Source of the DNA: Bacteroides pyogenes_A
Lineage (GTDB): Bacteria; Bacteroidota; Bacteroidia; Bacteroidales; Bacteroidaceae
Assembly: GCF_048595595.1 (NCBI RefSeq)
Contig: NZ_CP184347.1
DNA length: 64,000 nucleotides
Strand: one strand, 5' to 3'
In this document: one piece after another, positions 56,375 through 63,933 of the stretch
How positions within the stretch are numbered: position 1 is the stretch's first letter
How the letters are laid out: each line of letters starts with the position of its first letter
The notes under the pieces: model-generated
The model's database searches: none
Seen by the model: only the letters and a program-made list of their open reading frames with translations
Told to the model about the DNA's origin: nothing
Translations under genes and position numbers: made by a program

Positions 56375-56740
56375 GCGAATTGCTGTTTCGAAAGGAACGA
56401 ATTATTTTCTACCAAAATGCAAATCGTTGTTTATCAAAAGGCAAATCACTGTTAGCGGAGTCTGCTCACAGAATCGTAACAGAAGCAACATTGCGTCAGC
56501 AGAAATCGGCAAGTTGCACAGTCAAGCGCGGAGACGGATTGCTTACCACTGCAATAAAAACAGCAAGTATCTCGCAGCAATGAGCTATGCGGACTAAACG
56601 CGGATTGTTCACAGGGCACAACGTTCGCAGCAACCGCCTGCAACAACAGGCATGCCACCCAAGCAGAAAGTGCCGGCGGACACAAAGCAAGCTGGTATCA
56701 CCCTGCAAGCCATAAGCTACAAAAACGAAACATAGATTGC
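56375..56740. repeat. Degenerate 22/66-bp periodic repeat
   Basis: GCGAATTGCTGTTT (56375), ACGAATTATTTTCT (56397), GCAAATCGTTGTTT (56419) and GCAAATCACTGTTA (56441) are exactly 22 bases apart, with GCAACATT again at 56485 (2 x 22). On a larger scale CGGATTGCTTACC (56535), CGGATTGTTCACA (56601) and TAGATTGCTTACG (56733) are 66 and 132 bases apart. The last copy contains the DUF4348 stop codon. This fills the gap between the PL8 promoter and the DUF4348 gene. Confidence 0.75.
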
Positions 56741-57301
56741 TTACGGATGCAACTCTTTGAAAGCCTCGTTTTCCTCCTTCACCTCGCGAACGGTTGCCTC
56801 CAGCTCCTCCACTGGCAGGTCGTGCCCATACCAGCCGGTATAGCAGTCTACCACGTACCACTTCCCGTCCGCCATCAATTCGAACTCTACCCGCAAATCG
56901 TTCTCGGATTCTTCGTATCCCGCCTCGAACACTTTCCGCTTCGGCTCATTCACAATAAACTTTGAGACGTACACGCCACCCTCTTCCTGCTCCACACGCT
57001 CCTCTTTCAGCGTTTCGGCATCCAGCAGCGGCCATTTTTCTTTCGTAAACGGAAACTTCTTCTCCGTTTGTCCATCGTCCAAAAGCAGTATAATGGGAGT
57101 CCTTAACGGAAACTTCACACGTGTGTATTGGAAAGCCGCGCTTGCGGTAAACTTGCTCAGAAACGTGCGGAAGTCTTCGCCCGCCTGCGCAACCGCCTCA
57201 CTGTTGGCCCGCGATTTCGAGCTGTTGCCGCAGGAGATGAACGATATGCCCGTCAGCAACACGGCTGCCAACAGACCGAATATAAACCTTTTTGCTGTCA
57301 T
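56741..57301 (-). CDS. DUF4348 lipoprotein
   Basis: A 186-residue lipoprotein (GISFISCGNSSKS, Cys about 24). EDFRTFLSKFTASAAFQYTRVKFPLRTPIIL and the later DGKWYVVDCYTGWYG match the DUF4348 family of Bacteroidetes; function unknown. A -7 box TATATTTG lies 34 bases upstream. It is flanked on both sides by 22/66-bp repeats, and its stop codon is inside a repeat unit. Confidence 0.85.
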   Translation of the reverse strand: MTAKRFIFGLLAAVLLTGISFISCGNSSKSRANSEAVAQAGEDFRTFLSKFTASAAFQYTRVKFPLRTPIILLLDDGQTEKKFPFTKEKWPLLDAETLKEERVEQEEGGVYVSKFIVNEPKRKVFEAGYEESENDLRVEFELMADGKWYVVDCYTGWYGHDLPVEELEATVREVKEENEAFKELHP

Positions 57302-57335
57302 AACCTGATATGTATTAAGGGTTTAATTTATACTG

Positions 57336-57343
57336 CAAATATA
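57336..57343 (-). promoter_or_regulatory. -7 box of the DUF4348 gene
   Basis: TATATTTG on the minus strand, 34 bases before the start codon; a clean match to TANNTTTG. Confidence 0.6.
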
Positions 57344-57555
57344 ATCAGAAGTTGGATATACCGATAGAAGAAACCGTTTTTTTATTTTGCAGAAAGGGAA
57401 AAGGGAAGGGCAAAGGCAGCGAACAGAACCCGTCCACGCCACAGGAACGAAGACCGGAAGCTGACCGGCGGAAAGGATAAGGAGCTAAACCGGAGTTCTG
57501 CCGGATACCAGCTCCGGGATGCATTCCGGCATTATGCCGCATAGTTGACATGTAA

Positions 57556-57865
57556 GCAGAATTTTCATCCGGCATAAACAAAGGCTCTGTCCGGCGGAAA
57601 CAGAGGCTCTGCCAGAAACAAACGGAGCCTCTGTTCGATGCAAACAGAAGCTCTGCTCCAAACAAATGCCAAACCCATCTGGCAAAGCCACCAAACCAGC
57701 TACGAACTGACAGAAGCTCTGCCCTAAACAAAAGCCAACTCGATCTGGCAAAGCCAACAAACCAGCTATGAACTGACAGAAGCTCTGCCCTAAACAAATG
57801 CCAAATCCATCTGGCAAAGCCAACAAACCAGCTGCGAACTGACAGAAGCTCTGCCCCAAACAAAA
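57556..57865. repeat. 22-bp repeats passing into a 66-bp tandem array
   Basis: ACAAAGGCTCTG (57578), ACAGAGGCTCTG (57600), ACGGAGCCTCTG (57622) and ACAGAAGCTCTG (57644) are exactly 22 bases apart. From 57644 the same anchor returns only every 66 bases (57710, 57776, 57842), with GCCAAACCCATCTGGCAAAG-like and CAAACCAGCTACGAACTG segments between, each 22 long. Thus a 22-bp repeat visibly changes into a 66-bp (3 x 22) repeat. Because 66 is a multiple of three, long open frames exist here on the minus strand (22-residue repeats), but I do not take them as genes. Confidence 0.95.
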
Positions 57866-57990
57866 GCCAAATCCATCGGAAGCGAACAGAAAAACTGCAT
57901 GATAAAAACAGAGTCTCAGGATGATGCAAACATAAGCTCTGCTCCTCTTGAGCAAAATTACCGGTCTTTCGAGCCACAACAGGCTAACGA

Positions 57991-59553
57991 TCAACGTCGC
58001 ATATATTCGTACCCGAAACGGCAGTACAAACACTTCCGTTGCTCGCAGTAAGCGGTGCGGAGTTGCACCAGCGCCTGACTGTCCGCCGCCGATGTAACCG
58101 CCAGTCCGGCAGCGCTCCACGAACGGACAATGTGGTTGTCTTCCGCCTTCAGCTCATCGAGAAAACGCAAAGCTCGGTCGCACAAACGCTCGTCGGCCTT
58201 GTGCAACCCGTAGGCATACAAGAAAGGAACCACCGTATTAATAACGAGCAAATCAACGGACTTTGCGCCTAAAGTTTTCTCACGGCGAGGCGACGGTTTG
58301 TGAAACAGGTAATGCTCCGTCCAGTAGTCTGACGTGCGAGCGGCAAGCATTCCTCTCACCGTTTCGAGTGTTTCGCCCTCCATCAGGCGGGAGAACAGCG
58401 TGCTGCCCGACCGGTAGAGCCATGCCAACTGCGCCAGACGGATGTGCGGAAAGTTACCGGGACGAAGTCGGAGAAGCCGCCAGTCGGACGCTTGCATCTG
58501 TGCGTCAAAGCCGAATTTATGACGGAGATAACGGTACTCTTTCTGCAAGCGGAAGTAATATTCATCAGCAGGCAAATCCTTGGAGGATGCTTGCTGAAAC
58601 GCCCTCTTCGGCAAACCGGCATGGACATCCTTCTCTGACAAACCGTCGGGAGACGTTGCCCGCAGCGCATCTTTTTGCAGGCAGGCACAACAGTCGCCCG
58701 AAGACAAGTCCTCCGGAACGGTTTCTAAAGTCGAAGTTGTCCGCGAATGAAGAGGAAGCCCGTCGGTTTTCGCTTCGGCACGCAAGGCATCGGCAGTGCC
58801 GGAAGCGGCAAGATGCGCCGTCTGTACCTGCGGCGTAGCCGGCCGATTCGAAACGTCCTCACGCGAAGCTATTTCGTCGAGCAATCCCGCCTGCCCGAAA
58901 AAGAAAGCTTCGATCTGAAACAAATCATCGCGATGTTTGTCGACCGCGCGGAACGGAAGCGTTCCCGCCCAACGTTCGAACGCGTCTCCGTTCAGTCCGA
59001 AACCGAAATTACGGGCAAGGGTAACGAAGAAAGCATCTTCCCAATTCCGGTCGCATCGCTCCAGCCGTTTTCCTATTTGCAGGGCTTTCTGTTGCAGCCT
59101 TTCCGTTTGCAACGAAGTCAGCCACGAGTGTACGACAACCTTCGGCAGCGCTCCGATCACTTCCGTACAACAAGGGTATCGGTCGGCATTGCGCAACTCT
59201 TCGTAATGCGTGCGCACGGCATCGGGGCAGTTTAGCTGCAACTGCGGAAGCGGTTCGCCGCCCGGTCGCACGATATCGGCATCCACTTTGCCCGCCACGT
59301 GCAGAATCACGGAGTCGTAAGCCCGGTCGCGGTCGTGCCCGTGGCGGAACCAGTCGGACGAAAGCGAATGCACTTCGACATTCCCCACCCAAAGCGTTCC
59401 GTCTATCTTGAGCTTCGCATTGAAAAAGTCAGGCCCTGCATTCGAGTTGTGTAAACCGGGATCGATCACTTCTACCGGCAATCCACCGGTGGTTTGCAAC
59501 GGCTGCAAAGGGAATAATTTGTGTTTCCATACGTATTGGAGAAGGTGTTCCAT
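57991..59553 (-). CDS. DUF2851 protein with a repeat-containing insertion
   Basis: A 520-residue protein with the DUF2851 start MEHLLQYVWKHKLFP, VEVIDPGLHNSNAGPDFFNAKLKIDGTLWVGNVEVH, and the end EQRKCLYCRFGYEYMRR. Family members are usually about 420-430 residues (from memory); the excess lies at about 235-335, where EDLSSGDCCACLQKDALR, DGLSEKDVHAGLPKRAFQ and KDLPADEYYFRLQKEY form degenerate 22-residue repeats. The last repeat merges with the conserved YYFRLQKEYRYLRHKFGF of the family, as if this segment had been duplicated. The ends of the family are intact. Function unknown, perhaps nucleic-acid related. Confidence 0.87.
   Translation of the reverse strand: MEHLLQYVWKHKLFPLQPLQTTGGLPVEVIDPGLHNSNAGPDFFNAKLKIDGTLWVGNVEVHSLSSDWFRHGHDRDRAYDSVILHVAGKVDADIVRPGGEPLPQLQLNCPDAVRTHYEELRNADRYPCCTEVIGALPKVVVHSWLTSLQTERLQQKALQIGKRLERCDRNWEDAFFVTLARNFGFGLNGDAFERWAGTLPFRAVDKHRDDLFQIEAFFFGQAGLLDEIASREDVSNRPATPQVQTAHLAASGTADALRAEAKTDGLPLHSRTTSTLETVPEDLSSGDCCACLQKDALRATSPDGLSEKDVHAGLPKRAFQQASSKDLPADEYYFRLQKEYRYLRHKFGFDAQMQASDWRLLRLRPGNFPHIRLAQLAWLYRSGSTLFSRLMEGETLETVRGMLAARTSDYWTEHYLFHKPSPRREKTLGAKSVDLLVINTVVPFLYAYGLHKADERLCDRALRFLDELKAEDNHIVRSWSAAGLAVTSAADSQALVQLRTAYCEQRKCLYCRFGYEYMRR
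58565..58765 (-). repeat. 66-bp in-frame repeat inside the DUF2851 gene
   Basis: GGCAAATCC (58571), GACAAACCG (58637) and GACAAGTCC (58703) mark unit starts exactly 66 bases apart on the plus strand; a shorter, more diverged piece (GCCCGTCGG near 58758) lies beyond. In protein these are the 22-residue repeats at about 280-335. Confidence 0.8.
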
Positions 59554-59596
59554 GTTAAGAAGACGTTAATGTGCGCGGCAAATGTAATAAAAATCT

Positions 59597-59604
59597 TATC
59601 TTTG
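59597..59604 (+). promoter_or_regulatory. -7 box of dapB
   Basis: TATCTTTG, 33 bases before the dapB start at 59637. It lies after the first in-frame ATG (59571) and so supports the later start. Confidence 0.65.
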
Positions 59605-59636
59605 CGACTATTATTTTGAATATAAGTCAACAAACG

Positions 59637-60368
59637 ATGAAAATAGCATTGATAGGTTACGGAAAGATGGGCAAGGAGATCGAACGGATCGCCGTCGGTC
59701 GCGGACATGAGATAGTCTGCGTCATCGACGTCGATAATCAGGAAGCTTTCGAGTCCGATGCCTTTAGAAACGCCGACGTGGCAATCGAGTTCACAAACCC
59801 TAAGGTGGCTTACCATAATTATATAAAAGCTTTCAAAGCCGGCGTGAAGGTGGTATCCGGAAGCACCGGATGGATGGCGGAACACGGCGAAGAAGTCAGG
59901 CGGCTTTGCTCGGCGGAAGGCAAAACCTTGTTCTGGTCGTCCAACTTCAGTCTCGGGGTAGCCGTATTCTCTGCGGTGAACAAGTATCTGGCGCGCATCA
60001 TGAACTGCTTTCCCGCCTACGACGTGAGTATGACCGAGACGCACCACGTCCATAAGCTCGACGCTCCGAGCGGCACTGCCATCACACTGGCGGAGGGAAT
60101 CCTCGAGAACATCGACCGTAAAGACCGCTGGGTGAAGGAAGAAGCCTCCGCCGCCGACGAGCTTCCCATTCATTCCATCCGCGAGGGTGAGGTGTTCGGC
60201 ATACACTCCATACGCTATGAGTCGGAGGTAGACAGCATCACCATTACCCACGATGCCAAAAACCGGGGCGGCTTCGCCCTCGGGGCCGTAATGGCAGCCG
60301 AATACACGGCAACCCACGAAGGGCTGCTGGGTATGAGCGACCTATTCCCTTTCCTGAAGAACATTTAA
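59637..60368 (+). CDS. dapB: 4-hydroxy-tetrahydrodipicolinate reductase
   Basis: A 243-residue enzyme of the lysine/diaminopimelate pathway, cytosolic. KIALIGYGKMGKEIERIAVGRGHEIV is the Rossmann NAD(P)H site; SGSTGW follows; ETHHVHKLDAPSGTA holds the catalytic His and Lys of the family (usual E.HH..K.D.PSGTA). The in-frame ATG at 59571 would add 22 residues and precede the -7 box, so 59637 is preferred. It begins an operon with the two signal peptidase-like genes (15 bases to lepB). Confidence 0.97.
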   Translation: MKIALIGYGKMGKEIERIAVGRGHEIVCVIDVDNQEAFESDAFRNADVAIEFTNPKVAYHNYIKAFKAGVKVVSGSTGWMAEHGEEVRRLCSAEGKTLFWSSNFSLGVAVFSAVNKYLARIMNCFPAYDVSMTETHHVHKLDAPSGTAITLAEGILENIDRKDRWVKEEASAADELPIHSIREGEVFGIHSIRYESEVDSITITHDAKNRGGFALGAVMAAEYTATHEGLLGMSDLFPFLKNI

Positions 60369-60383
60369 AAAAACAACAAAGCC

Positions 60384-61865
60384 ATGATACAAGCTACACG
60401 CAAGCAATGGATCAAATTCGCCATCGTCACCGCCATCTACCTCGCTTTCCTTATTTGGGTGCGCAGTTGGTGGGGACTGATTGTGGTTCCTTTCATTTTC
60501 GATATTTACATCACGAAGAAAATCCCCTGGTCGTTCTGGCGCAAGTCGAAGAACGCGGCGGTACGCACGGTGATGAGTTGGGTAGACGCCATCGTATTCG
60601 CTCTGGTGGCCGTCTACTTCGTCAACATCTATATTTTCCAGAATTACCAGATTCCTTCTTCATCGCTGGAGAAATCGCTGCTCGTAGGCGACTTCCTCTA
60701 TGTGAGCAAAATGAGCTACGGGCCGCGCGTGCCTAATACGCCTCTGTCGATGCCTCTGGCGCAGCACACGCTACCCATAGTAAACACCAAATCGTACATC
60801 GAATGGCCGCAATGGAAGTACAAACGCGTGGCGGGGTTCGGCAGGGTGAAGCTAAACGACATCGTGGTGTTCAACTTCCCTGCAGGCGATACCGTAGCCT
60901 TGAACAATCAGCAGGAAGATATTTACGCCATCGCTTATCAGGCGGGGCGAAGCATCTATCCGAAAGAGGTGGAGATGGACAGCCTTACACGCAACCGGCA
61001 ACGGGATGTCTACAACCTGTACTATGCCGCCGGACGTAAATACATCGATTCGAATCCGCGAACTTTCGGGAAGGTGGTTTACCGCCCCGTAGACCGTAGG
61101 GAAAACTATGTGAAACGTTGCGTGGGGCTTCCGGGCGACACGTTGGAGATTGTAGACGGACAGGTGATGATTAACGGCAAGGCGACCGAGAATCCGGAAA
61201 ACTTGCAATTCAACTACTTCGTACAGACCACAGGCCCCTACATTCCCGAAAACATGTTCCGCGACTTGGGCATCAGCAACGACGACCGGATATTGATACA
61301 GAACGGCGGATGGGACGGTGAACTGATAGCGATGGGACTCGACAGCCGCGATTCGTCGGGAAGGCTGAATCCCGTCTACCGGCTTCCGCTGACGAAGAAG
61401 ATGTACGACACGCTGGCAGGCAACAAGAAGTTGGTCGGCAAAATCGTAAAGGAGACGGATAGCTACGACCGGAAGGTGTATCCGCTCAACCTGCACAACC
61501 GGTGGGAACGGAACAACTACGGCCCCATCTGGATTCCCTCAAAGGGAGCCACCATTACGCTGACGGATGACAACCTCCCTATGTACGAGCGTTGCATCAC
61601 GGCATACGAAGGCAACAAGTTGGAAGTGAAAGCCGACGGTTTCTACATCAACGGCGAGAAAACCGATTCGTATACATTCCGGATGGATTACTACTGGATG
61701 ATGGGAGACAACCGCGACAACTCGCTCGACTCGCGCTACTGGGGATTCGTGCCCGAAGATCATGTGGTGGGAAAGCCCATCGTCGTATGGCTTTCGCTGG
61801 ATAAAGACCGCGGATGGTTCGACGGCAGAATCCGATGGAAACGGCTATTCAAATGGGTACACTAA
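60384..61865 (+). CDS. lepB: Signal peptidase I
   Basis: A 493-residue inner-membrane protease with hydrophobic segments near 11-45 and 66-84. The Ser/Lys dyad is present: IPSSSLEKSL (Ser 94, in the place of the usual SM) and YVKRCVGLPGDTLEI (Lys 244). The late box MMGDNRDNSLDSRYWGFVPEDHVVGKP is complete. It is longer than E. coli LepB (324) because of an insert of roughly 100 residues before the Lys motif and another after it, common in Bacteroidetes. It removes signal peptides of exported non-lipoproteins. It follows dapB by 15 bases and precedes a degenerate paralogue by 73 bases. Confidence 0.95.
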   Translation: MIQATRKQWIKFAIVTAIYLAFLIWVRSWWGLIVVPFIFDIYITKKIPWSFWRKSKNAAVRTVMSWVDAIVFALVAVYFVNIYIFQNYQIPSSSLEKSLLVGDFLYVSKMSYGPRVPNTPLSMPLAQHTLPIVNTKSYIEWPQWKYKRVAGFGRVKLNDIVVFNFPAGDTVALNNQQEDIYAIAYQAGRSIYPKEVEMDSLTRNRQRDVYNLYYAAGRKYIDSNPRTFGKVVYRPVDRRENYVKRCVGLPGDTLEIVDGQVMINGKATENPENLQFNYFVQTTGPYIPENMFRDLGISNDDRILIQNGGWDGELIAMGLDSRDSSGRLNPVYRLPLTKKMYDTLAGNKKLVGKIVKETDSYDRKVYPLNLHNRWERNNYGPIWIPSKGATITLTDDNLPMYERCITAYEGNKLEVKADGFYINGEKTDSYTFRMDYYWMMGDNRDNSLDSRYWGFVPEDHVVGKPIVVWLSLDKDRGWFDGRIRWKRLFKWVH

Positions 61866-61938
61866 AGAATAAGGAGCAAACGGGTTCCGTTTTCGGGAAT
61901 AAACTTGCGGAATAAGACAAGAGAACAGATAGAAACAG

Positions 61939-62901
61939 ATGTCGGCAGAAAGCAAAGGTTCGAAAAGAAAAACATGGATAAGGCTGGGGGTAAAGCTTCT
62001 GGCCATTATCGCCGTGGTGTTTCTCATACGAAGCTTTGCCTTCACATCGTGCCTTATCCCGTATTCGGGAATGGAGAACTCTCTCTTTCAAGGGGAGCGT
62101 ATTCTGGTAAACAAGTGGAGCTACGGACTGCGCGTACCTTTCATGTCGCTCTTCTCCTACCACCGATGGCTGGCACGTCCGGTGGGTAAGCAGGAGATTG
62201 TGGTGTTCAACAATCCGGCAGCCGGCACTAAGTCGGCAATCGACCGACGTGCCGTGTACATCAGCCGCTGCATCGGAACTCCCGGAGACACCCTGCTTAT
62301 AGACTCTTGTTTCTCTGTGGTTTCACCCGAAGCGGAAGTCAATCCGGACAAGAAACAGCTGTATGCCTATCCGGCTTCCAAAGAAAAAGATATCGAGTTG
62401 CTGCTCCGTTCGCTCTCCATCACCAACGAAGGTGTGATGGGCAGAAACGACAGTACGCACGTACGCAGCTTCAGCCGATACGAGTTTTACCTGTTGGAAC
62501 AGGCGACGAAACCCAATCGGTGGATATCTCGGTTGCAGGAAGGAGATGCCGGAGTCCCGAAGCCGCTCATCATTCCGGGTAAAGGAAAGGTGCTTCGCGT
62601 CTATCCTTGGAACATCACGCTGCTGCGCAACACGCTCGTGCTGCACGAAGGCAGGCAGGCTGAAATAAAGAACGACACACTGTATATAGACGGAAAACCC
62701 ACGCAGCATTGTTATTTTACGAAAGACTATTACTGGATGGCGTCCAACGCCAGCTTCAACCTCTCCGACTCCAGACTGTTCGGCTTTGTTCCGCACGATC
62801 ATCTGATCGGAAAAGCCTCGCTTATTTGGTTCTCGAAAGAGCAAAAGAGCGGAGCATTCAGCGGATACCGTTGGAACCGCTTCCTTAGGAAGGTCAGATG
62901 A
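61939..62901 (+). CDS. Signal peptidase I paralogue lacking the catalytic dyad
   Basis: A 320-residue S26-type protein with one N-terminal membrane helix (about 15-33). Aligned to the neighbouring lepB, IPYSGMENSLFQGE stands for IPSSSLEKSLLVGD, so the nucleophile Ser becomes Gly 44, although a Ser sits one place earlier (43). YISRCIGTPGD stands for YVKRCVGLPGD, so the general-base Lys becomes Ser 109. The box GDNRDNSLDSR is reduced to SNASFNLSDSR. The fold blocks are otherwise preserved and the frame is intact, so it is not a decaying pseudogene. Inference: a non-catalytic partner or regulator of LepB. Confidence 0.88.
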   Translation: MSAESKGSKRKTWIRLGVKLLAIIAVVFLIRSFAFTSCLIPYSGMENSLFQGERILVNKWSYGLRVPFMSLFSYHRWLARPVGKQEIVVFNNPAAGTKSAIDRRAVYISRCIGTPGDTLLIDSCFSVVSPEAEVNPDKKQLYAYPASKEKDIELLLRSLSITNEGVMGRNDSTHVRSFSRYEFYLLEQATKPNRWISRLQEGDAGVPKPLIIPGKGKVLRVYPWNITLLRNTLVLHEGRQAEIKNDTLYIDGKPTQHCYFTKDYYWMASNASFNLSDSRLFGFVPHDHLIGKASLIWFSKEQKSGAFSGYRWNRFLRKVR

Positions 62902-63003
62902 AGCAGCCTTAAACGGCCGATGAATATAGAATAACAATACAGATTCTATCATTTAGAAGCAATAGTGATAATAACCAGTCAATCACCTCCCAGCATTAAC
63001 TTT

Positions 63004-63639
63004 ATGAAAACAGCCTATTTGTCTTCCGCTTATCTTGCCCCCGTAGAGTACTACACGAAGTTCTTGATATACGACCGGATCTATGTGGAGCAACACGATC
63101 ACTACACCAAGCAGACGTACCGCAACCGGTGTACCATTGCCGCACCGGACGGCGAACTGGCACTCTCCATACCCACCGTAAAACCGGATCAGGCGAAATG
63201 CCCGATGAAAGACATCCGTATTTCCGACCACGGCAATTGGCGGCATTTGCACTGGAACGCTATCGAATCGGCTTACAACAGCACGCCTTTCTTTGAATAT
63301 TACAAGGACGACTTCCGCCCTTTCTATGAGAAGCAATACGAGTTTCTCGCCGATTTCAACGAAGAAATATGCCGCTTGGTCTGCGAACTGATTGACCTTC
63401 ACCCCCGCATCGAGCGGACACCGGAATACAAGACGGAGTTTACAGCCGGAGAAGCGGACTTCAGGGAGGCGATCCATCCGAAAAAAGACTTCCGGACAAC
63501 AGATTCCGAGTTCATCCCCCACCCCTATTACCAGGTATTCGAACCGAAGCTGGGATTCCTTCCCAACCTCAGCATCATCGATCTGCTCTTCAATATGGGC
63601 CCCGAAAGTTTACTGGTGCTTCAGCAGAGCATCAGATAA
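63004..63639 (+). CDS. WbqC-like family protein
   Basis: Started at 63004 (MKTAYLSSAYLAPVEYYTKFL); 13 in-frame codons upstream do not resemble the family. The 211-residue protein has TAYLSSAYLAPVEYY, RIYVEQHDHYTKQTYRNRCTIAAPDGELALSIPT and HWNAIESAYNSTPFFEYYKDDF, the standard WbqC blocks. These proteins are linked with sugar or amino-sugar modification in surface polysaccharide biosynthesis elsewhere; the role here is unknown. It follows the lepB paralogue by 102 bases and ends just before a TATATAT array. Confidence 0.9.
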   Translation: MKTAYLSSAYLAPVEYYTKFLIYDRIYVEQHDHYTKQTYRNRCTIAAPDGELALSIPTVKPDQAKCPMKDIRISDHGNWRHLHWNAIESAYNSTPFFEYYKDDFRPFYEKQYEFLADFNEEICRLVCELIDLHPRIERTPEYKTEFTAGEADFREAIHPKKDFRTTDSEFIPHPYYQVFEPKLGFLPNLSIIDLLFNMGPESLLVLQQSIR

Positions 63640-63659
63640 GACACAGCGGGCAGATATGT

Positions 63660-63800
63660 TCGGCACGGTGGGTATATATGGTCATCACGGTGAGTATATA
63701 TAGTCAGCTATGGTGAGTATATATAGTCAGCTATGGTGAGTATATATGGCCAGCATGGTAGGCATATATACCCACCGCAGTGTACATATATGATTTATAG
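63660..63800. repeat. TATATAT array, copy D (6 blocks, 22-24 bp period)
   Basis: Blocks start at 63673, 63695, 63718, 63741, 63765 and 63787. Spacers read GGTGAG or GGTAGG before a block and GTCAGC, GTCATC or CCCACC after it. It begins about 20 bases past the WbqC-like stop codon. Beyond it the sequence to the terminator at 63890 shows nothing that I recognise. Confidence 0.92.
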
Positions 63801-63889
63801 GGCAGGTATATACCTGTAACGACAAAGCATGTTTTATTCCGCCGTCAGAGAAATTACACCGGACAAAAACTGCATAATAAAAAATAGAA

Positions 63890-63915
63890 GCTGCATCGTA
63901 GCATTACGATACAGC
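63890..63915 (-). terminator. Rho-independent terminator of the right-edge gene
   Basis: GCTGCATCGTA (63890-63900) pairs with TACGATACAGC (63905-63915) with one imperfect pair and a GCAT loop. On the minus strand it is followed by a T-rich run (TTCTATTTTTTATT), fitting a terminator for the gene ending at 63934. Confidence 0.85.
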
Positions 63916-63933
63916 TCCAAAATGCATCCTGAA

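Noticed and set aside
54549..56597. Plus-strand open frame of 682 codons opposite the second PL8 gene
   Set aside because: Antisense to a protein with clear PL8 motifs and signal peptide; composition is Arg/His/Pro-rich and matches no family.
57345..58120. Two minus-strand open frames of about 210 codons with 22-residue repeats (AELLSVRSWFVGFAR-type)
   Set aside because: They lie in the 66-bp repeat, whose length is a multiple of three, so any frame without a stop in one unit stays open. One overlaps the DUF2851 gene, and there is no -7 box or family resemblance.
9612..63800. TATATAT arrays as CRISPR arrays
   Set aside because: Unit length of 22-23 with variable but related spacers does not fit a constant repeat with unique spacers, and no cas genes are present.
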